This document shows, in pieces, positions 25,352-34,860 of a stretch of DNA of 46,470 bases. This DNA is from Methyloceanibacter sp. Lineage in GTDB: Bacteria; Pseudomonadota; Alphaproteobacteria; Rhizobiales; Methyloligellaceae. Both the position numbers and the translations under genes were made by a program. Where the stretch lies: positions 1-46,470 of the forward strand of contig JASJEH010000013.1 of NCBI GenBank assembly GCA_030064755.1, written 5' to 3'. Numbering within the stretch: position 1 is the stretch's first letter; the number at the start of each line of letters is the position of its first letter. The notes beneath the pieces are model-generated. The model did no database searches. It had not been told where the DNA came from and saw nothing but the letters and a program-made list of their open reading frames with translations.

Positions 25352-27333
25352 ACGGTCACTTGCGTTCCGATGGCCACAACCCGGTCGGTCGGCAATTGGA
25401 AGTAATTCGACGCATCGTCCGCATTGTGAGCCAGATAGACGAAGAGCCGGTCTTGCCATTGTGGCATCCCTGAGCGCGGGTCTGGTCTCACCGTTCGCTG
25501 CGACAAGAAGAACGACGTCGACATAATGTCGAACTGCCAGCCTTTGCGCCGAGCGATTGCGAGAGCTTTCGGAACATTGGGCCGCTCCACAAACCCGAAA
25601 TGCATCGTCATTCGCATGAATTTGTCGCTCACCGGTTCCATGTGAATGCGGTTCTGCGGCGCTACACGCGGAATGTCCTCATTCTTGATCGTAAGGATGA
25701 CGTTGTGCTCATGCAGAACCTTGTTGTGCTTAAGGTTGTGCAGGAGGGCGGTCGGCGCAAACTCCGGATCGGCGCTGAGGAAAACGGCGGTCCCCGGCAC
25801 GAGATGTGGGGGCTTGTTTTCGAGGCTCTTGATCAAGGGATCGAAGGGTACTTCGATACGCCGTGTTTTCTGCGCCAAGAGTTTGGTGCCGCGCATCCAG
25901 GTCAACATGACGAGGATCAGCATCAAGCCAACGAGCACTGGCAGCCAAGCACCTTCGGCGATCTTCAGCATGGCCGCCATGACGAATGCCGTGTCAACGA
26001 AGGTCAGGGGCGCAACGACGGGGATCGCCCAGTACAGCTTCCAGCGCCATAGCTTCCAAATGACGATGAAGCCGAGGATGCCTGCCACCCACTCCGTCGC
26101 CGCTACGGCGAGCACATAGGCGGAGGCCAGTTCGCTTGATGAGCGGAACATAAAGACAAGCAGCAAGACACCGGTCAGCAGAATCCAGTTGACCCGCGGC
26201 ATGTAGATCTGGCCTGCCTGCGATTCCGATGTATGCCGCACCTCCATGCGCGGCAGAAGGCCGAGCGCCATGGCCTGCCGCGTGATCGAGTACGCGCCAG
26301 TAATCACGGCCTGGCTGGCGATGGCCGTGGCCATCGTTGCCAAGGCAACCATCGGATAGAGCGCCCAATCTGGGAACAACAAGAAGAACGGGTTCGTGAG
26401 CTTTTCGGGGTGCGCCAGCACCAGAGCGCCTTGTCCGAAATAGTTCAGGAGTAAGGCGGGAAGCACCAGAATGAACCAAGCCGTCTGAATAGGCTTGCGG
26501 CCGAAATGACCGAGGTCGTTGTAAAGCGCCTCCGAGCCGGTCACGACCAGGAAGACCGCGCCCAACGTGATAAGGCCGATCATGCCGTGGTTAAAAAGGA
26601 AGTTCAGGCCGAAGTAAGGGTTCAGCGCCAGCAAGATACGCGGGTTCTCAGTAATCTCGACCGCTCCGGCAATGGCGATAACCAGAAACCACACCGTTGT
26701 TATGGGCGCGAACAGGGCGGAGACGCGCGCTGTGCCGTGCGACTGCACAGAGAAAAGGGCGATGAGAATGATCACCGTGATTGGCAGCACGTAGGGCTCG
26801 AACGCATCCGTGGCGACGTTGAGGCCCTCCACCGCAGACAGCACCGACAGGGCAGGTGTGATCAGGGTCGAGCCGTAGAACATTGCCGCGCCCACAATGC
26901 CCAGCCCCAGCACAAGCGGCGTGCGTTTGCCGAGTGCGGTGAACGCTAGTGCGGTCAGCGCCAATGTGCCGCCCTCGCCGTTATTGTCAGCACGAAGGAG
27001 CAGCACCACGTATTTCAGCGTGACGACAATAATGAGCGACCAGAAGATCAGCGACAGGACGCCAAAAACGGCAGCTTCCGTGACCGCGCCGTACGATCCA
27101 CCCGCGGCAAGGACAGCTTCGCGCAGCGCATAGAGCGGGCTCGTGCCGATGTCGCCATAAACGACACCAATCGATCCGAAGGTGAGCGCCCAAAATGCAC
27201 GACTGGTCATAGGCGCCTTCGACGCCCCGTGGCCGTTCCCATGACCGTTTCCGTGACCGTTTCCACGGCCATTCTCGTGGCCGTGGCCATTGCCGTTGGC
27301 AACGGCCGGTTCTGACGTTGCAGACTGCTGCAT
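25348..27333 (-). CDS. kup: KUP-family low-affinity potassium transporter
   Basis: A 661-residue membrane protein of the Kup/HAK/KT family (K+ uptake coupled to H+). After an unusual 40-residue tail rich in Gly, Asn and His it shows the family start ([26 protein letters not shown]), about twelve membrane helices (for example [20 protein letters not shown] and [16 protein letters not shown]), and a soluble C-terminal domain ending [17 protein letters not shown]. The GDIGTSPLY motif contributes to the K+ path. Length is usual once the tail is set aside. Its stop codon overlaps the miaA stop (TTAA), a tightly convergent pair. Confidence 0.95.
   Translation of the reverse strand: MQQSATSEPAVANGNGHGHENGRGNGHGNGHGNGHGASKAPMTSRAFWALTFGSIGVVYGDIGTSPLYALREAVLAAGGSYGAVTEAAVFGVLSLIFWSLIIVVTLKYVVLLLRADNNGEGGTLALTALAFTALGKRTPLVLGLGIVGAAMFYGSTLITPALSVLSAVEGLNVATDAFEPYVLPITVIILIALFSVQSHGTARVSALFAPITTVWFLVIAIAGAVEITENPRILLALNPYFGLNFLFNHGMIGLITLGAVFLVVTGSEALYNDLGHFGRKPIQTAWFILVLPALLLNYFGQGALVLAHPEKLTNPFFLLFPDWALYPMVALATMATAIASQAVITGAYSITRQAMALGLLPRMEVRHTSESQAGQIYMPRVNWILLTGVLLLVFMFRSSSELASAYVLAVAATEWVAGILGFIVIWKLWRWKLYWAIPVVAPLTFVDTAFVMAAMLKIAEGAWLPVLVGLMLILVMLTWMRGTKLLAQKTRRIEVPFDPLIKSLENKPPHLVPGTAVFLSADPEFAPTALLHNLKHNKVLHEHNVILTIKNEDIPRVAPQNRIHMEPVSDKFMRMTMHFGFVERPNVPKALAIARRKGWQFDIMSTSFFLSQRTVRPDPRSGMPQWQDRLFVYLAHNADDASNYFQLPTDRVVAIGTQVTV
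27228..27305 (-). repeat. Short tandem repeat encoding the GNGH tail of Kup
   Basis: Imperfect 12-base units of the type GGAAACGGTCAT, read on the minus strand, repeat here and encode Gly-Asn-Gly-His blocks near the Kup N-terminus. The composition suggests slippage-prone expansion. The His-rich product could bind divalent metal, but this is inference. Confidence 0.65.
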
Positions 27334-27733
27334 TTAGGATGTGACTAGTTGGAAACGCGCTTTCACATTCGGCCCGCCAGAGCATCTCGGCGCCAGCGCG
27401 ACTTCGCCCTTCATCGATCGAGGCTGCCCCACTAACCGTACGAGCCTTATGCGCATCGCGTGTCATTGTCTAGAACGCTTGTGGGAAAACGTGGTGTTAC
27501 TCGCCGCCAAGTCTTCTAGGCACGCAACAATATGTATGTCCAACGGCAATTCTGGGTAACATTAGAAAGGATTGCTCCTAACAATCTTGTCATTCATTCG
27601 CATTTCCCGTTGACCCTGTGACATAGAGGCCCTAGGGTGCGCGGCCTAATCCGGCACTTTCGCCATTTCAATCGAGTTGACCGGGCAGCGGTTGCATTGC
27701 CGCTGGGGCCCGGTTTTGTCAGTGGAAAGAGAC
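27334..27733 (+). promoter_or_regulatory. Divergent kup/ilvB upstream region with ilvB leader hairpin
   Basis: This 400-base gap separates the divergent kup and ilvB genes and holds no credible gene. A possible ilvB promoter is TTGACC at about 27610 with TAGGGT 17 bases later. Within the presumed leader, ACCGGGC-AGCGG (27680-27691) pairs with CCGCT (27700-27704) and GCCCGGT (27708-27714), followed directly by TTTT. This is terminator-like and ends only about 17 bases before the ilvB ATG, as expected for an attenuator. No convincing branched-chain-residue leader peptide was found. Confidence 0.5.
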
Positions 27734-29518
27734 ATGTCAGCGAACGAAAACGGCTCAGCCCAAATGACCGGCGCGCAGATCGTGCTTCAGGCACTATCTG
27801 ATCAGGGCGTAGATCACATCTTCGGCTATCCAGGCGGTGCCGTTCTACCGATCTATGATGAACTGTTTCAACAGGACCAAGTTGAGCATGTGCTGGTTCG
27901 TCACGAGCAGGGCGCGGTTCACGCGGCCGAGGGCTATGCGCGATCGACCGGCAAGGTCGGCGTCGTCCTCGTGACATCGGGTCCCGGCGCGACCAACGCA
28001 GTGACGGGCCTGACCGACGCGCTGATGGATTCCATTCCAGTGGTCTGCATCACAGGCCAAGTGCCGACGCATCTCATTGGCAATGACGCCTTTCAAGAAT
28101 GCGATACCGTCGGCATCACCCGCCCGTGCACGAAACACAACTATCTTGTGAAGGATGTCGACCAGCTGGCCGAGGTCCTGCACGAGGCCTTCTATGTTGC
28201 GCGCTCGGGACGTCCGGGCCCTGTCGTCGTGGACATCCCGAAGGACATCCAGTTCATGACGGGCAGCTACAAGGGGGTCTCGAACTCGCAGCACAAGAGT
28301 TACGTTCCGCCGCAGCAAGGCGATCAGGCCGCGATCGAGGCGGCGGTCGATCTAATGATCAACGCGAAGAAGCCGCTCTTCTACACGGGCGGTGGCGTGA
28401 TCAATGCAGGTCCCGCAGCCAGCGAGAGCCTGCGCGAACTCGTCCGTATGTCAGGCTACCCGATCACCTCAACCCTGATGGGGCTCGGCAGCTATCCGGC
28501 CTCGGACAAGCAATGGCTCGGCATGCTGGGGATGCACGGCACGTTTGAAGCCAACAACGCCATGCATGATTGCGATGTCATGATCTGCATCGGTGCGCGT
28601 TTCGACGACCGCATCACCGGCCGGCTCGATGCGTTCTCACCGGAGTCGAAGAAGATCCACGTGGATGTCGATCCGTCTTCGATCAACAAGAACGTCCATG
28701 TGGACGTTCCCATCGTCGGCGATTGCGCCTTCGTCATCGATCAGCTGATTGAGGCGTGGAAGGCGAAGAATCCGTCCCTCGACAAGACTGCACACGCACG
28801 CTGGTGGGATCAGATCGACACCTGGCGAGATCGCAAATGCCTGCACTACCGGAAAAAGAGCGACGTGATCATGCCGCAATACGCCATCGAGCGGCTGTTT
28901 GCGCTGACGCGCGATCATGACACCTACATCACCACGGAAGTGGGCCAGCATCAGATGTGGGCGGCGCAGTTTTTCCATTTCGACGAACCGAACCGCTGGA
29001 TGACTTCCGGCGGCCTCGGCACGATGGGCTATGGCATCCCGGCCGCCGTCGGTGTGCAGATGGCTCATCGCGACTCGCTCGTCATCGACATTGCGGGCGA
29101 GGCGTCGGTGTTGATGACCATGCAGGAGATCTCAACGGCGGTTCAGTACGACCTGCCGATCAAGATATTCATCCTGAATAACGAGTACATGGGCATGGTC
29201 CGTCAATGGCAAGAACTGCTCCATGGCGGCCGCTACTCGCACTCCTATAGCGAGGCGTTGCCGGACTTCGTGAAATTGGCTGAGGCCTATCGTGCCGTGG
29301 GTATCCGCGCGGAGAAGCCGGCTGAGCTCGACGATGCGATCCTTGAGATGATCAAGACGCCAAAGCCTGTGATCTTCGACTGCGTGGTCGACAAACAGGC
29401 CAACTGCTTCCCGATGATTCCGAGTGGCGAAGCCCACAACAACATGCTGTTGGGTGACGACGTTACGGGCGATGACATCGAGAAGGCCATCACCGAGGAA
29501 GGCAAGGTGATGGTCTAA
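27734..29518 (+). CDS. ilvB: Acetolactate synthase large (catalytic) subunit
   Basis: A 594-residue thiamine-diphosphate enzyme making 2-acetolactate or 2-aceto-2-hydroxybutyrate, the first common step to valine, leucine and isoleucine. The start is ATG 27734 with GGAAAGAG upstream; a longer frame to 27677 runs through the leader hairpin. The cofactor-activating Glu lies in LVRHEQGAVHAAEGYA; VTSGPGATNAVTG and FQECDTVGITRPCTKHN are typical. The ThDP/Mg motif reads IAGEASVLM with Glu at 456 where Asp is usual, then FILNNEYMGMV. It overlaps ilvN by one base. Called ilvI in some genomes; the pairing with the small subunit and ilvC makes the role secure. Confidence 0.96.
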   Translation: MSANENGSAQMTGAQIVLQALSDQGVDHIFGYPGGAVLPIYDELFQQDQVEHVLVRHEQGAVHAAEGYARSTGKVGVVLVTSGPGATNAVTGLTDALMDSIPVVCITGQVPTHLIGNDAFQECDTVGITRPCTKHNYLVKDVDQLAEVLHEAFYVARSGRPGPVVVDIPKDIQFMTGSYKGVSNSQHKSYVPPQQGDQAAIEAAVDLMINAKKPLFYTGGGVINAGPAASESLRELVRMSGYPITSTLMGLGSYPASDKQWLGMLGMHGTFEANNAMHDCDVMICIGARFDDRITGRLDAFSPESKKIHVDVDPSSINKNVHVDVPIVGDCAFVIDQLIEAWKAKNPSLDKTAHARWWDQIDTWRDRKCLHYRKKSDVIMPQYAIERLFALTRDHDTYITTEVGQHQMWAAQFFHFDEPNRWMTSGGLGTMGYGIPAAVGVQMAHRDSLVIDIAGEASVLMTMQEISTAVQYDLPIKIFILNNEYMGMVRQWQELLHGGRYSHSYSEALPDFVKLAEAYRAVGIRAEKPAELDDAILEMIKTPKPVIFDCVVDKQANCFPMIPSGEAHNNMLLGDDVTGDDIEKAITEEGKVMV

Positions 29519-30060
29519 TGGGCCAACCCGGTTCTGCCTATTCCCTCGAGAAGCCGGAAGAGGCTCTCGAGGCGCACACGATCAGCGTGCTCGTGGACAA
29601 CGAGCCGGGCGTGCTTGCGCGCGTGATCGGCCTGTTCTCAGGTCGCGGGTACAATATCGAGTCGCTGACCGTGTCCGAGACCGAGCACGAGGCGCATCTA
29701 TCGCGGATCACCGTTGTGACGACGGGCACGCCCATGGTGATCGAGCAGATCAAGCATCAGCTGGACCGGCTTGTGCCGGTCCACTCGGTCATCGACCTCA
29801 CTGTTGCTGGCGAAACCATCGAACGGGAATTGGCGCTGGTGAAGGTGGCCGGTGTCGGCGAAAAGCGCGTCGAAGCGCTGCGCCTGGCCGAAGCCTTTCG
29901 CGCCCAGGTCATCGACGCCTCGCTCGAGCATTTCGTGTTCCAGATCACGGGGCGTCAGTCGAAGATTGAGCAGTTCGTCGTGCTGATGGCGCCGCTCGGG
30001 CTGATCGAAGTGTGCCGGACCGGCGTTGCCGCTATTGGCCGGGGCCCGGAGCGGATGTAG
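29518..30060 (+). CDS. ilvN: Acetolactate synthase small (regulatory) subunit
   Basis: A 180-residue subunit carrying an N-terminal ACT domain (HTISVLVDNEPGVLARVIGLFSGRGYNIESL) and the C-terminal domain (ERELALVKVAG, then LRLAEAFRAQVIDASLEHFVFQITG). It stabilises the large subunit and gives valine feedback inhibition through the ACT interface. The ATG overlaps the ilvB stop (TAATG), implying translational coupling. Length is slightly above the E. coli IlvH (163) because of a short N-terminal lead. Also named ilvH. Confidence 0.95.
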   Translation: MGQPGSAYSLEKPEEALEAHTISVLVDNEPGVLARVIGLFSGRGYNIESLTVSETEHEAHLSRITVVTTGTPMVIEQIKHQLDRLVPVHSVIDLTVAGETIERELALVKVAGVGEKRVEALRLAEAFRAQVIDASLEHFVFQITGRQSKIEQFVVLMAPLGLIEVCRTGVAAIGRGPERM

Positions 30061-31197
<1,137 letters not shown>

Positions 31198-31226
31198 ACG
31201 CTTCGCGTCATTTGATGACAGAGAAC

Positions 31227-31255
31227 AAATGGCTGGGCTCGTCCCGGCCATTTTT
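31227..31255 (+). terminator. Rho-independent terminator after ilvC
   Basis: AAATGGC (31227-31233) and GGG pair with CCC and GCCATTT (31247-31253) around a small loop, with one internal mismatch, followed by more T residues and TTCTTAT. It lies 30 bases after the ilvC stop and closes the ilv operon. Confidence 0.75.
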
Positions 31256-31373
31256 CTTATCGGGTGGCGCGTTCTGCGCGGCCTTGTTCTAAGCTGGCGC
31301 CGTCGTGATACGAAGGCAGAAGTTCCAGCACACCATACCGCGGTTTTGAGCGACGTCGGGGCAGGGCACGAAA

Positions 31374-32099
31374 ATGTACATCACCCGCATTGCCAAGATC
31401 GTCATGGTCACGTGTCTCGCGGTGTTCTGCCTGCTGGTCGCGTTCAACAATCTCACGGACTACGACACCAACCACCTTTTCGTGAAACGTGTCCTAAGCA
31501 TGGACACGACGTTTCCGGGCAACAAGCTCATGTACCGGGCGGTCGAGCACCCCGGACTGTGGCAAGCCTGTTATTGGACGATCATCGCTGGCCAACTCGT
31601 GGCGGGTGTCCTGTTTCTGGCGGGGGCCATCCGGCTCTGGCAGGTCCACGCGGCGCCGCGTGAGGTGTTTAATGGCGCGAAGGGGCTCACGGTCGCCGGC
31701 GCACTTGCAGCCTTTCTCGTGTGGTTTTTGGGCTTCATGGTCATCGCGGGCGAGTGGTTCGCCATGTGGCAATCTCAAACCTGGAACGGCCAGGACGCGG
31801 CCTTCCGATTTTACATGACGGTGCTCGCCGTCTTGATCTTCGTGGTGTTGCCAGACAGCGATCTTGAGGATGCCGCTCCGGGCAAACCTTCGACCAAGCC
31901 TGCGCCAAAGACCGCAGCGAAGGCCCCACCGAAGCGCTCACGCGGCACCGCGAAAAAGGCGCCTACCAAGGCAGCCACAACCAAGAAACAAACCCTGGCG
32001 AAAAAGAATGTCGCTGCCAAGAAACGGAGCCGGGCACAGACCAGCACGGCCGGCAGCACGCGCGCTGCGGCGACGGACAAGACTGAAGAGGAGAGCTGA
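31374..32099 (+). CDS. DUF2165-type membrane protein with Lys/Ala-rich C-terminal tail
   Basis: A 241-residue protein. Residues 1-160 have four predicted membrane helices (for example IAKIVMVTCLAVFCLLVAF, WTIIAGQLVAGVLFLAGAI, VAGALAAFLVWFLGFMVIA and MTVLAVLIFVVLP) with the FNNLTDYDTNHLFVKRVLSMDTTF segment typical of the DUF2165 family. Residues about 165-235 are almost only Lys, Ala, Pro, Thr and Arg (KPAPKTAAKAPPKRSRGTAK), very like the tails of histone H1-type proteins. DUF2165 proteins of unknown function are usually about 165 residues, so the tail is an addition. The NTF2-like gene starts three bases after the stop. Confidence 0.8.
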   Translation: MYITRIAKIVMVTCLAVFCLLVAFNNLTDYDTNHLFVKRVLSMDTTFPGNKLMYRAVEHPGLWQACYWTIIAGQLVAGVLFLAGAIRLWQVHAAPREVFNGAKGLTVAGALAAFLVWFLGFMVIAGEWFAMWQSQTWNGQDAAFRFYMTVLAVLIFVVLPDSDLEDAAPGKPSTKPAPKTAAKAPPKRSRGTAKKAPTKAATTKKQTLAKKNVAAKKRSRAQTSTAGSTRAAATDKTEEES

Positions 32100-32102
32100 T
32101 CC

Positions 32103-32492
32103 ATGAACAGCAACGAATTCGAGGCTTTTCTCAAGAGCTTCTACGCCGCCCGCATCGAGGGTGAAGTGGAGGCCATCGGAGCGATGTTTGCCGACGATGC
32201 CCACTTCCGGATCGTCGGTTCGCCCGAATTCAGCATGCTCGCAACCTCGGTCCAGGGGCGCGATGCCATCACCGGGCTGTTTCAGACCATTTCAGATAGC
32301 TTTGGGCTGAATGAGTTTTCGATGGAAGACTTGCTGATGGACGGGAACAAGGCCGCCGTTCGTTGGAGCGCCCGTGTCCAAAATATCACATCCGGGGACT
32401 CCTTTACGACTGAGCTGGCCGATTTCATTGAAATCGACGGAGAAAAGATTAAGTCGCTCAGTGAGTTCCTCGACACCGCCCTGGCGGGATAG
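32103..32492 (+). CDS. NTF2-like / SnoaL-like small protein
   Basis: A 129-residue soluble protein with the alpha+beta cone-fold pattern: a first helix (NEFEAFLKSFYAARIEGEVE), MFADDAHFRIVGSP, then beta strands around AVRWSARVQN and FIEIDGEKIKSLSEFLDTA. Proteins of this superfamily are ketosteroid isomerase-like enzymes or ligand-binding proteins; nothing here fixes a reaction. It starts three bases after the DUF2165 gene, so the two are likely co-translated. Confidence 0.8.
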   Translation: MNSNEFEAFLKSFYAARIEGEVEAIGAMFADDAHFRIVGSPEFSMLATSVQGRDAITGLFQTISDSFGLNEFSMEDLLMDGNKAAVRWSARVQNITSGDSFTTELADFIEIDGEKIKSLSEFLDTALAG

Positions 32493-32690
32493 GGGGCATC
32501 CGCCAAGCGACACATTCCCGTGAGTTCTGCCATTTCTGGGCCGGAATTGGGTGGTCGAATACTGCGCGGATGCGCATACTCGTTCGTATGGAGCGGATTC
32601 GAAGGGATTCGCCCGTCTTTCTGGGGGTTAGGGTTAAAGCGCGGGGACTAAGGGCCAAGGGATGAACCAAGGGTCCAGAGGGAGCTAAGA

Positions 32691-34505
32691 ATGACAGCAT
32701 TCGGTCTGAGATCAGCCGCCATCGGACTTGCGGTTGCCGTCTCATTCAGTGCCCCAGCCGTCGCGGCAGAGCCGGACGGTCCCACTGAACTCGTATCCCG
32801 GTCCGAGGCGATCCGGATTTCGGTTCAGGATCAGGTCGGCGCGGTCGCCATGAAAGACACCGCGGAGCAGATCGCCCTAGCGGAGTATTATTCGGTCCCG
32901 GACCGGAAGCTGCTTTGGGTCGGTGAGAAGGGCTTGAATGCCCGCGGTAAGGCCGTCGCCAAGGAGATCGCACGGGCCGACGATTACGGACTGCGTGCTT
33001 CCGACTACAACCTTCCGAATCTTTCCGGTTTCGATGCGAGCGCCCCCGATGCGGTCGCAAAGCTCGCCGATGCCGAACTCAAGATCAGCGCGGCTGTTAT
33101 CGAGTATGCGCGCGACGCGCGCGGCGGGCGGATCAATCCGCAAAGCCTCAGCAAGAACCTCGATCCCAATCTATATCTGCCGGACCCCGCTGAGGTCATC
33201 GGCTTCATCGCCATCCGCACTGACCCGGCGGCCTACCTGCGCAGCTTCCAGCCGACCCATCCTCAATTCGAGGCCTTGCGCAAGGAACTGATCGCCGAGC
33301 GCAATGGGACCGCCAGCGCGCCCAAGCCCGTCTCTAACAAGCCCGAAGATGTGGTGATCCCCGCGGGCCCAACCCTGAAGCTTGGTGTCAAGCATGGTCA
33401 GGTCGCCCTGCTGCGCCAGCGGCTGGCAACCCCGGCCAAGGAAGGCGCCGACGAGTATGTCTTCGATAAGGACCTGCGGAAGGCCGTCATCGCCTTTCAG
33501 CGTGCGCAAGGGGGCAAGCCCGACGGCATGGTCGGTTCGGGGACGCGGCGCATGCTGAACGGCAATGCCTCGGCGCCAACCCAGGTCGTATCTGGCAAGA
33601 AGAAGATCGATCTGCTGCTCGTGAACATGGAGCGCTATCGCTGGCTCCCGCAGGATATGGGCGCGTTCTACGTCAAGGTGAACATCCCTGAATTCAAAGT
33701 CCGGGTGGTCAAGGAAGGCGACGAGATCCACAAGACTCGTGTAGTCGTAGGCAAGACCCATACGCAGACACCGGTGTTCAGCGACGAGATGGAGCACCTC
33801 GTGTTCCGTCCAAATTGGTTTGTACCCAATTCAATCAAGCAGAACGAAATTGCGCCGTATTTGCGCCGGGGCGGTGGGTTTTTCTCCAGTGGCTGGGATA
33901 CGTCCGTACTGCGTCGCCAGGGCTTGCGGATACGGGGCGTGGATGGCCGCGATATCAACCCGGATAGAATTGATTGGAGCCGCAACGATATCCGGCGCTA
34001 CGAGCTGTATCAGCCGCCCGGTCCGCGCAACGTCTTGGGGCTCGTGAAATTCATGTTCCCGAACAACCACGATGTTTACCTGCACGACACGACCAAGAAG
34101 CAATTGTTCTCGAATTCGGTCCGCGCCTTCAGCCATGGCTGTGTGCGAGTCCAGAACCCAGACAGACTTGCCGCGGTGCTGCTTGGCCACGATCAAGACT
34201 GGACGCAAGCGCAAGTGATGTCCGCGATGCACAATGGGTCGGACGCCAACAAGGTGTACATTAAGAATCGGATTCCGGTGTACCTGACGTACTTCACGGC
34301 CGTTGCTGGCGAAAACGGGGAGCTGACCCAGTTCAACGACCTCTACGGTCACGACCGCCGGATGATTGCCGCGCTGAATGGCCGGCCCATTCCAGCGGGC
34401 CTACCGGACAATGTCTCCGTGGCGAACAACTCCAACGAGCGGCGCGTTACGCGGCGGTCGTCTCGGCGCGGCAACAACCCGTTCGCTTCGATCTTCGACT
34501 TCTAG
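32691..34505 (+). CDS. Periplasmic murein L,D-transpeptidase (YkuD domain)
   Basis: A 604-residue protein. A signal peptide (MTAFGLRSAAIGLAVAVSF to PAVAA) precedes an L,D-transpeptidase scaffold domain (LAEYYSVPDRKLLWVGEKG, then ADDYGLRASDYNLP). Next is a peptidoglycan-binding module (LRKAVIAFQRAQGGKPDGMV) and the YkuD catalytic domain (MERYRWLPQDMGAFYVKVNI onward) with the Cys-His motif FSHGCVRVQNP; the nucleophile is C484. This matches the LdtD/YcbB group, which makes 3-3 cross-links in peptidoglycan or attaches proteins. An Arg/Ser-rich end (RRVTRRSSRRGNN) follows. It has its own upstream region after a 198-base gap. Confidence 0.92.
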   Translation: MTAFGLRSAAIGLAVAVSFSAPAVAAEPDGPTELVSRSEAIRISVQDQVGAVAMKDTAEQIALAEYYSVPDRKLLWVGEKGLNARGKAVAKEIARADDYGLRASDYNLPNLSGFDASAPDAVAKLADAELKISAAVIEYARDARGGRINPQSLSKNLDPNLYLPDPAEVIGFIAIRTDPAAYLRSFQPTHPQFEALRKELIAERNGTASAPKPVSNKPEDVVIPAGPTLKLGVKHGQVALLRQRLATPAKEGADEYVFDKDLRKAVIAFQRAQGGKPDGMVGSGTRRMLNGNASAPTQVVSGKKKIDLLLVNMERYRWLPQDMGAFYVKVNIPEFKVRVVKEGDEIHKTRVVVGKTHTQTPVFSDEMEHLVFRPNWFVPNSIKQNEIAPYLRRGGGFFSSGWDTSVLRRQGLRIRGVDGRDINPDRIDWSRNDIRRYELYQPPGPRNVLGLVKFMFPNNHDVYLHDTTKKQLFSNSVRAFSHGCVRVQNPDRLAAVLLGHDQDWTQAQVMSAMHNGSDANKVYIKNRIPVYLTYFTAVAGENGELTQFNDLYGHDRRMIAALNGRPIPAGLPDNVSVANNSNERRVTRRSSRRGNNPFASIFDF

Positions 34506-34617
34506 GCTCCTCAGGGCGGCAGAACAACGCGCGCCTGCGTCCCCCTTGCTCTTCTGAGCGGTTCACCCTATTTTCCGGCCATCGCGGGCTTCGGTTGGGC
34601 CTTCGCGGAGAAGGGTA

Positions 34618-34763
34618 ATGATGCGACGCTTGAACACGCAGATGAGTGACGGGCAGGGCGGGATTCTCCCGCGGCCGGCTCTTCACGCGCGCACCCTTCC
34701 GCTCCTTCTTACATGCCCCTGAGCACCGGCAGTCTCGGAGAAGCCGAGACGGGCGTTCAGGGG
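34618..34763 (+). promoter_or_regulatory. Candidate leucine attenuator ahead of leuA (leader ORF plus nested hairpin)
   Basis: A 34-codon frame from ATG 34618 (or 34621, with GAAGGG upstream) to TGA 34722 ends with Leu-Pro-Leu-Leu-Leu-Thr-Cys-Pro, encoded CTT CCG CTC CTT CTT. At the stop codon a nested hairpin begins: CCCCTGA (34716-34722) with TCAGGGG (34757-34763), enclosing GTCTCGG (34732-34738) with CCGAGAC (34744-34750). This is the layout of a ribosome-controlled leucine attenuator. No T-run follows the outer stem, so termination could rely on Rho, or the effect may be on translation. A repeated GTCAACGGCTTG (34787 and 34803) lies between it and leuA. The gap 34506-34860 holds nothing else clear. 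Confidence 0.6.
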
Positions 34764-34860
34764 ATGGCGAAACGAACCTCCACGAAGTCAACGGCTTGGG
34801 ACGTCAACGGCTTGACGGGTCGTGATAGACTGAAAGCCATTCGTTTTAAGGACGAGCACG

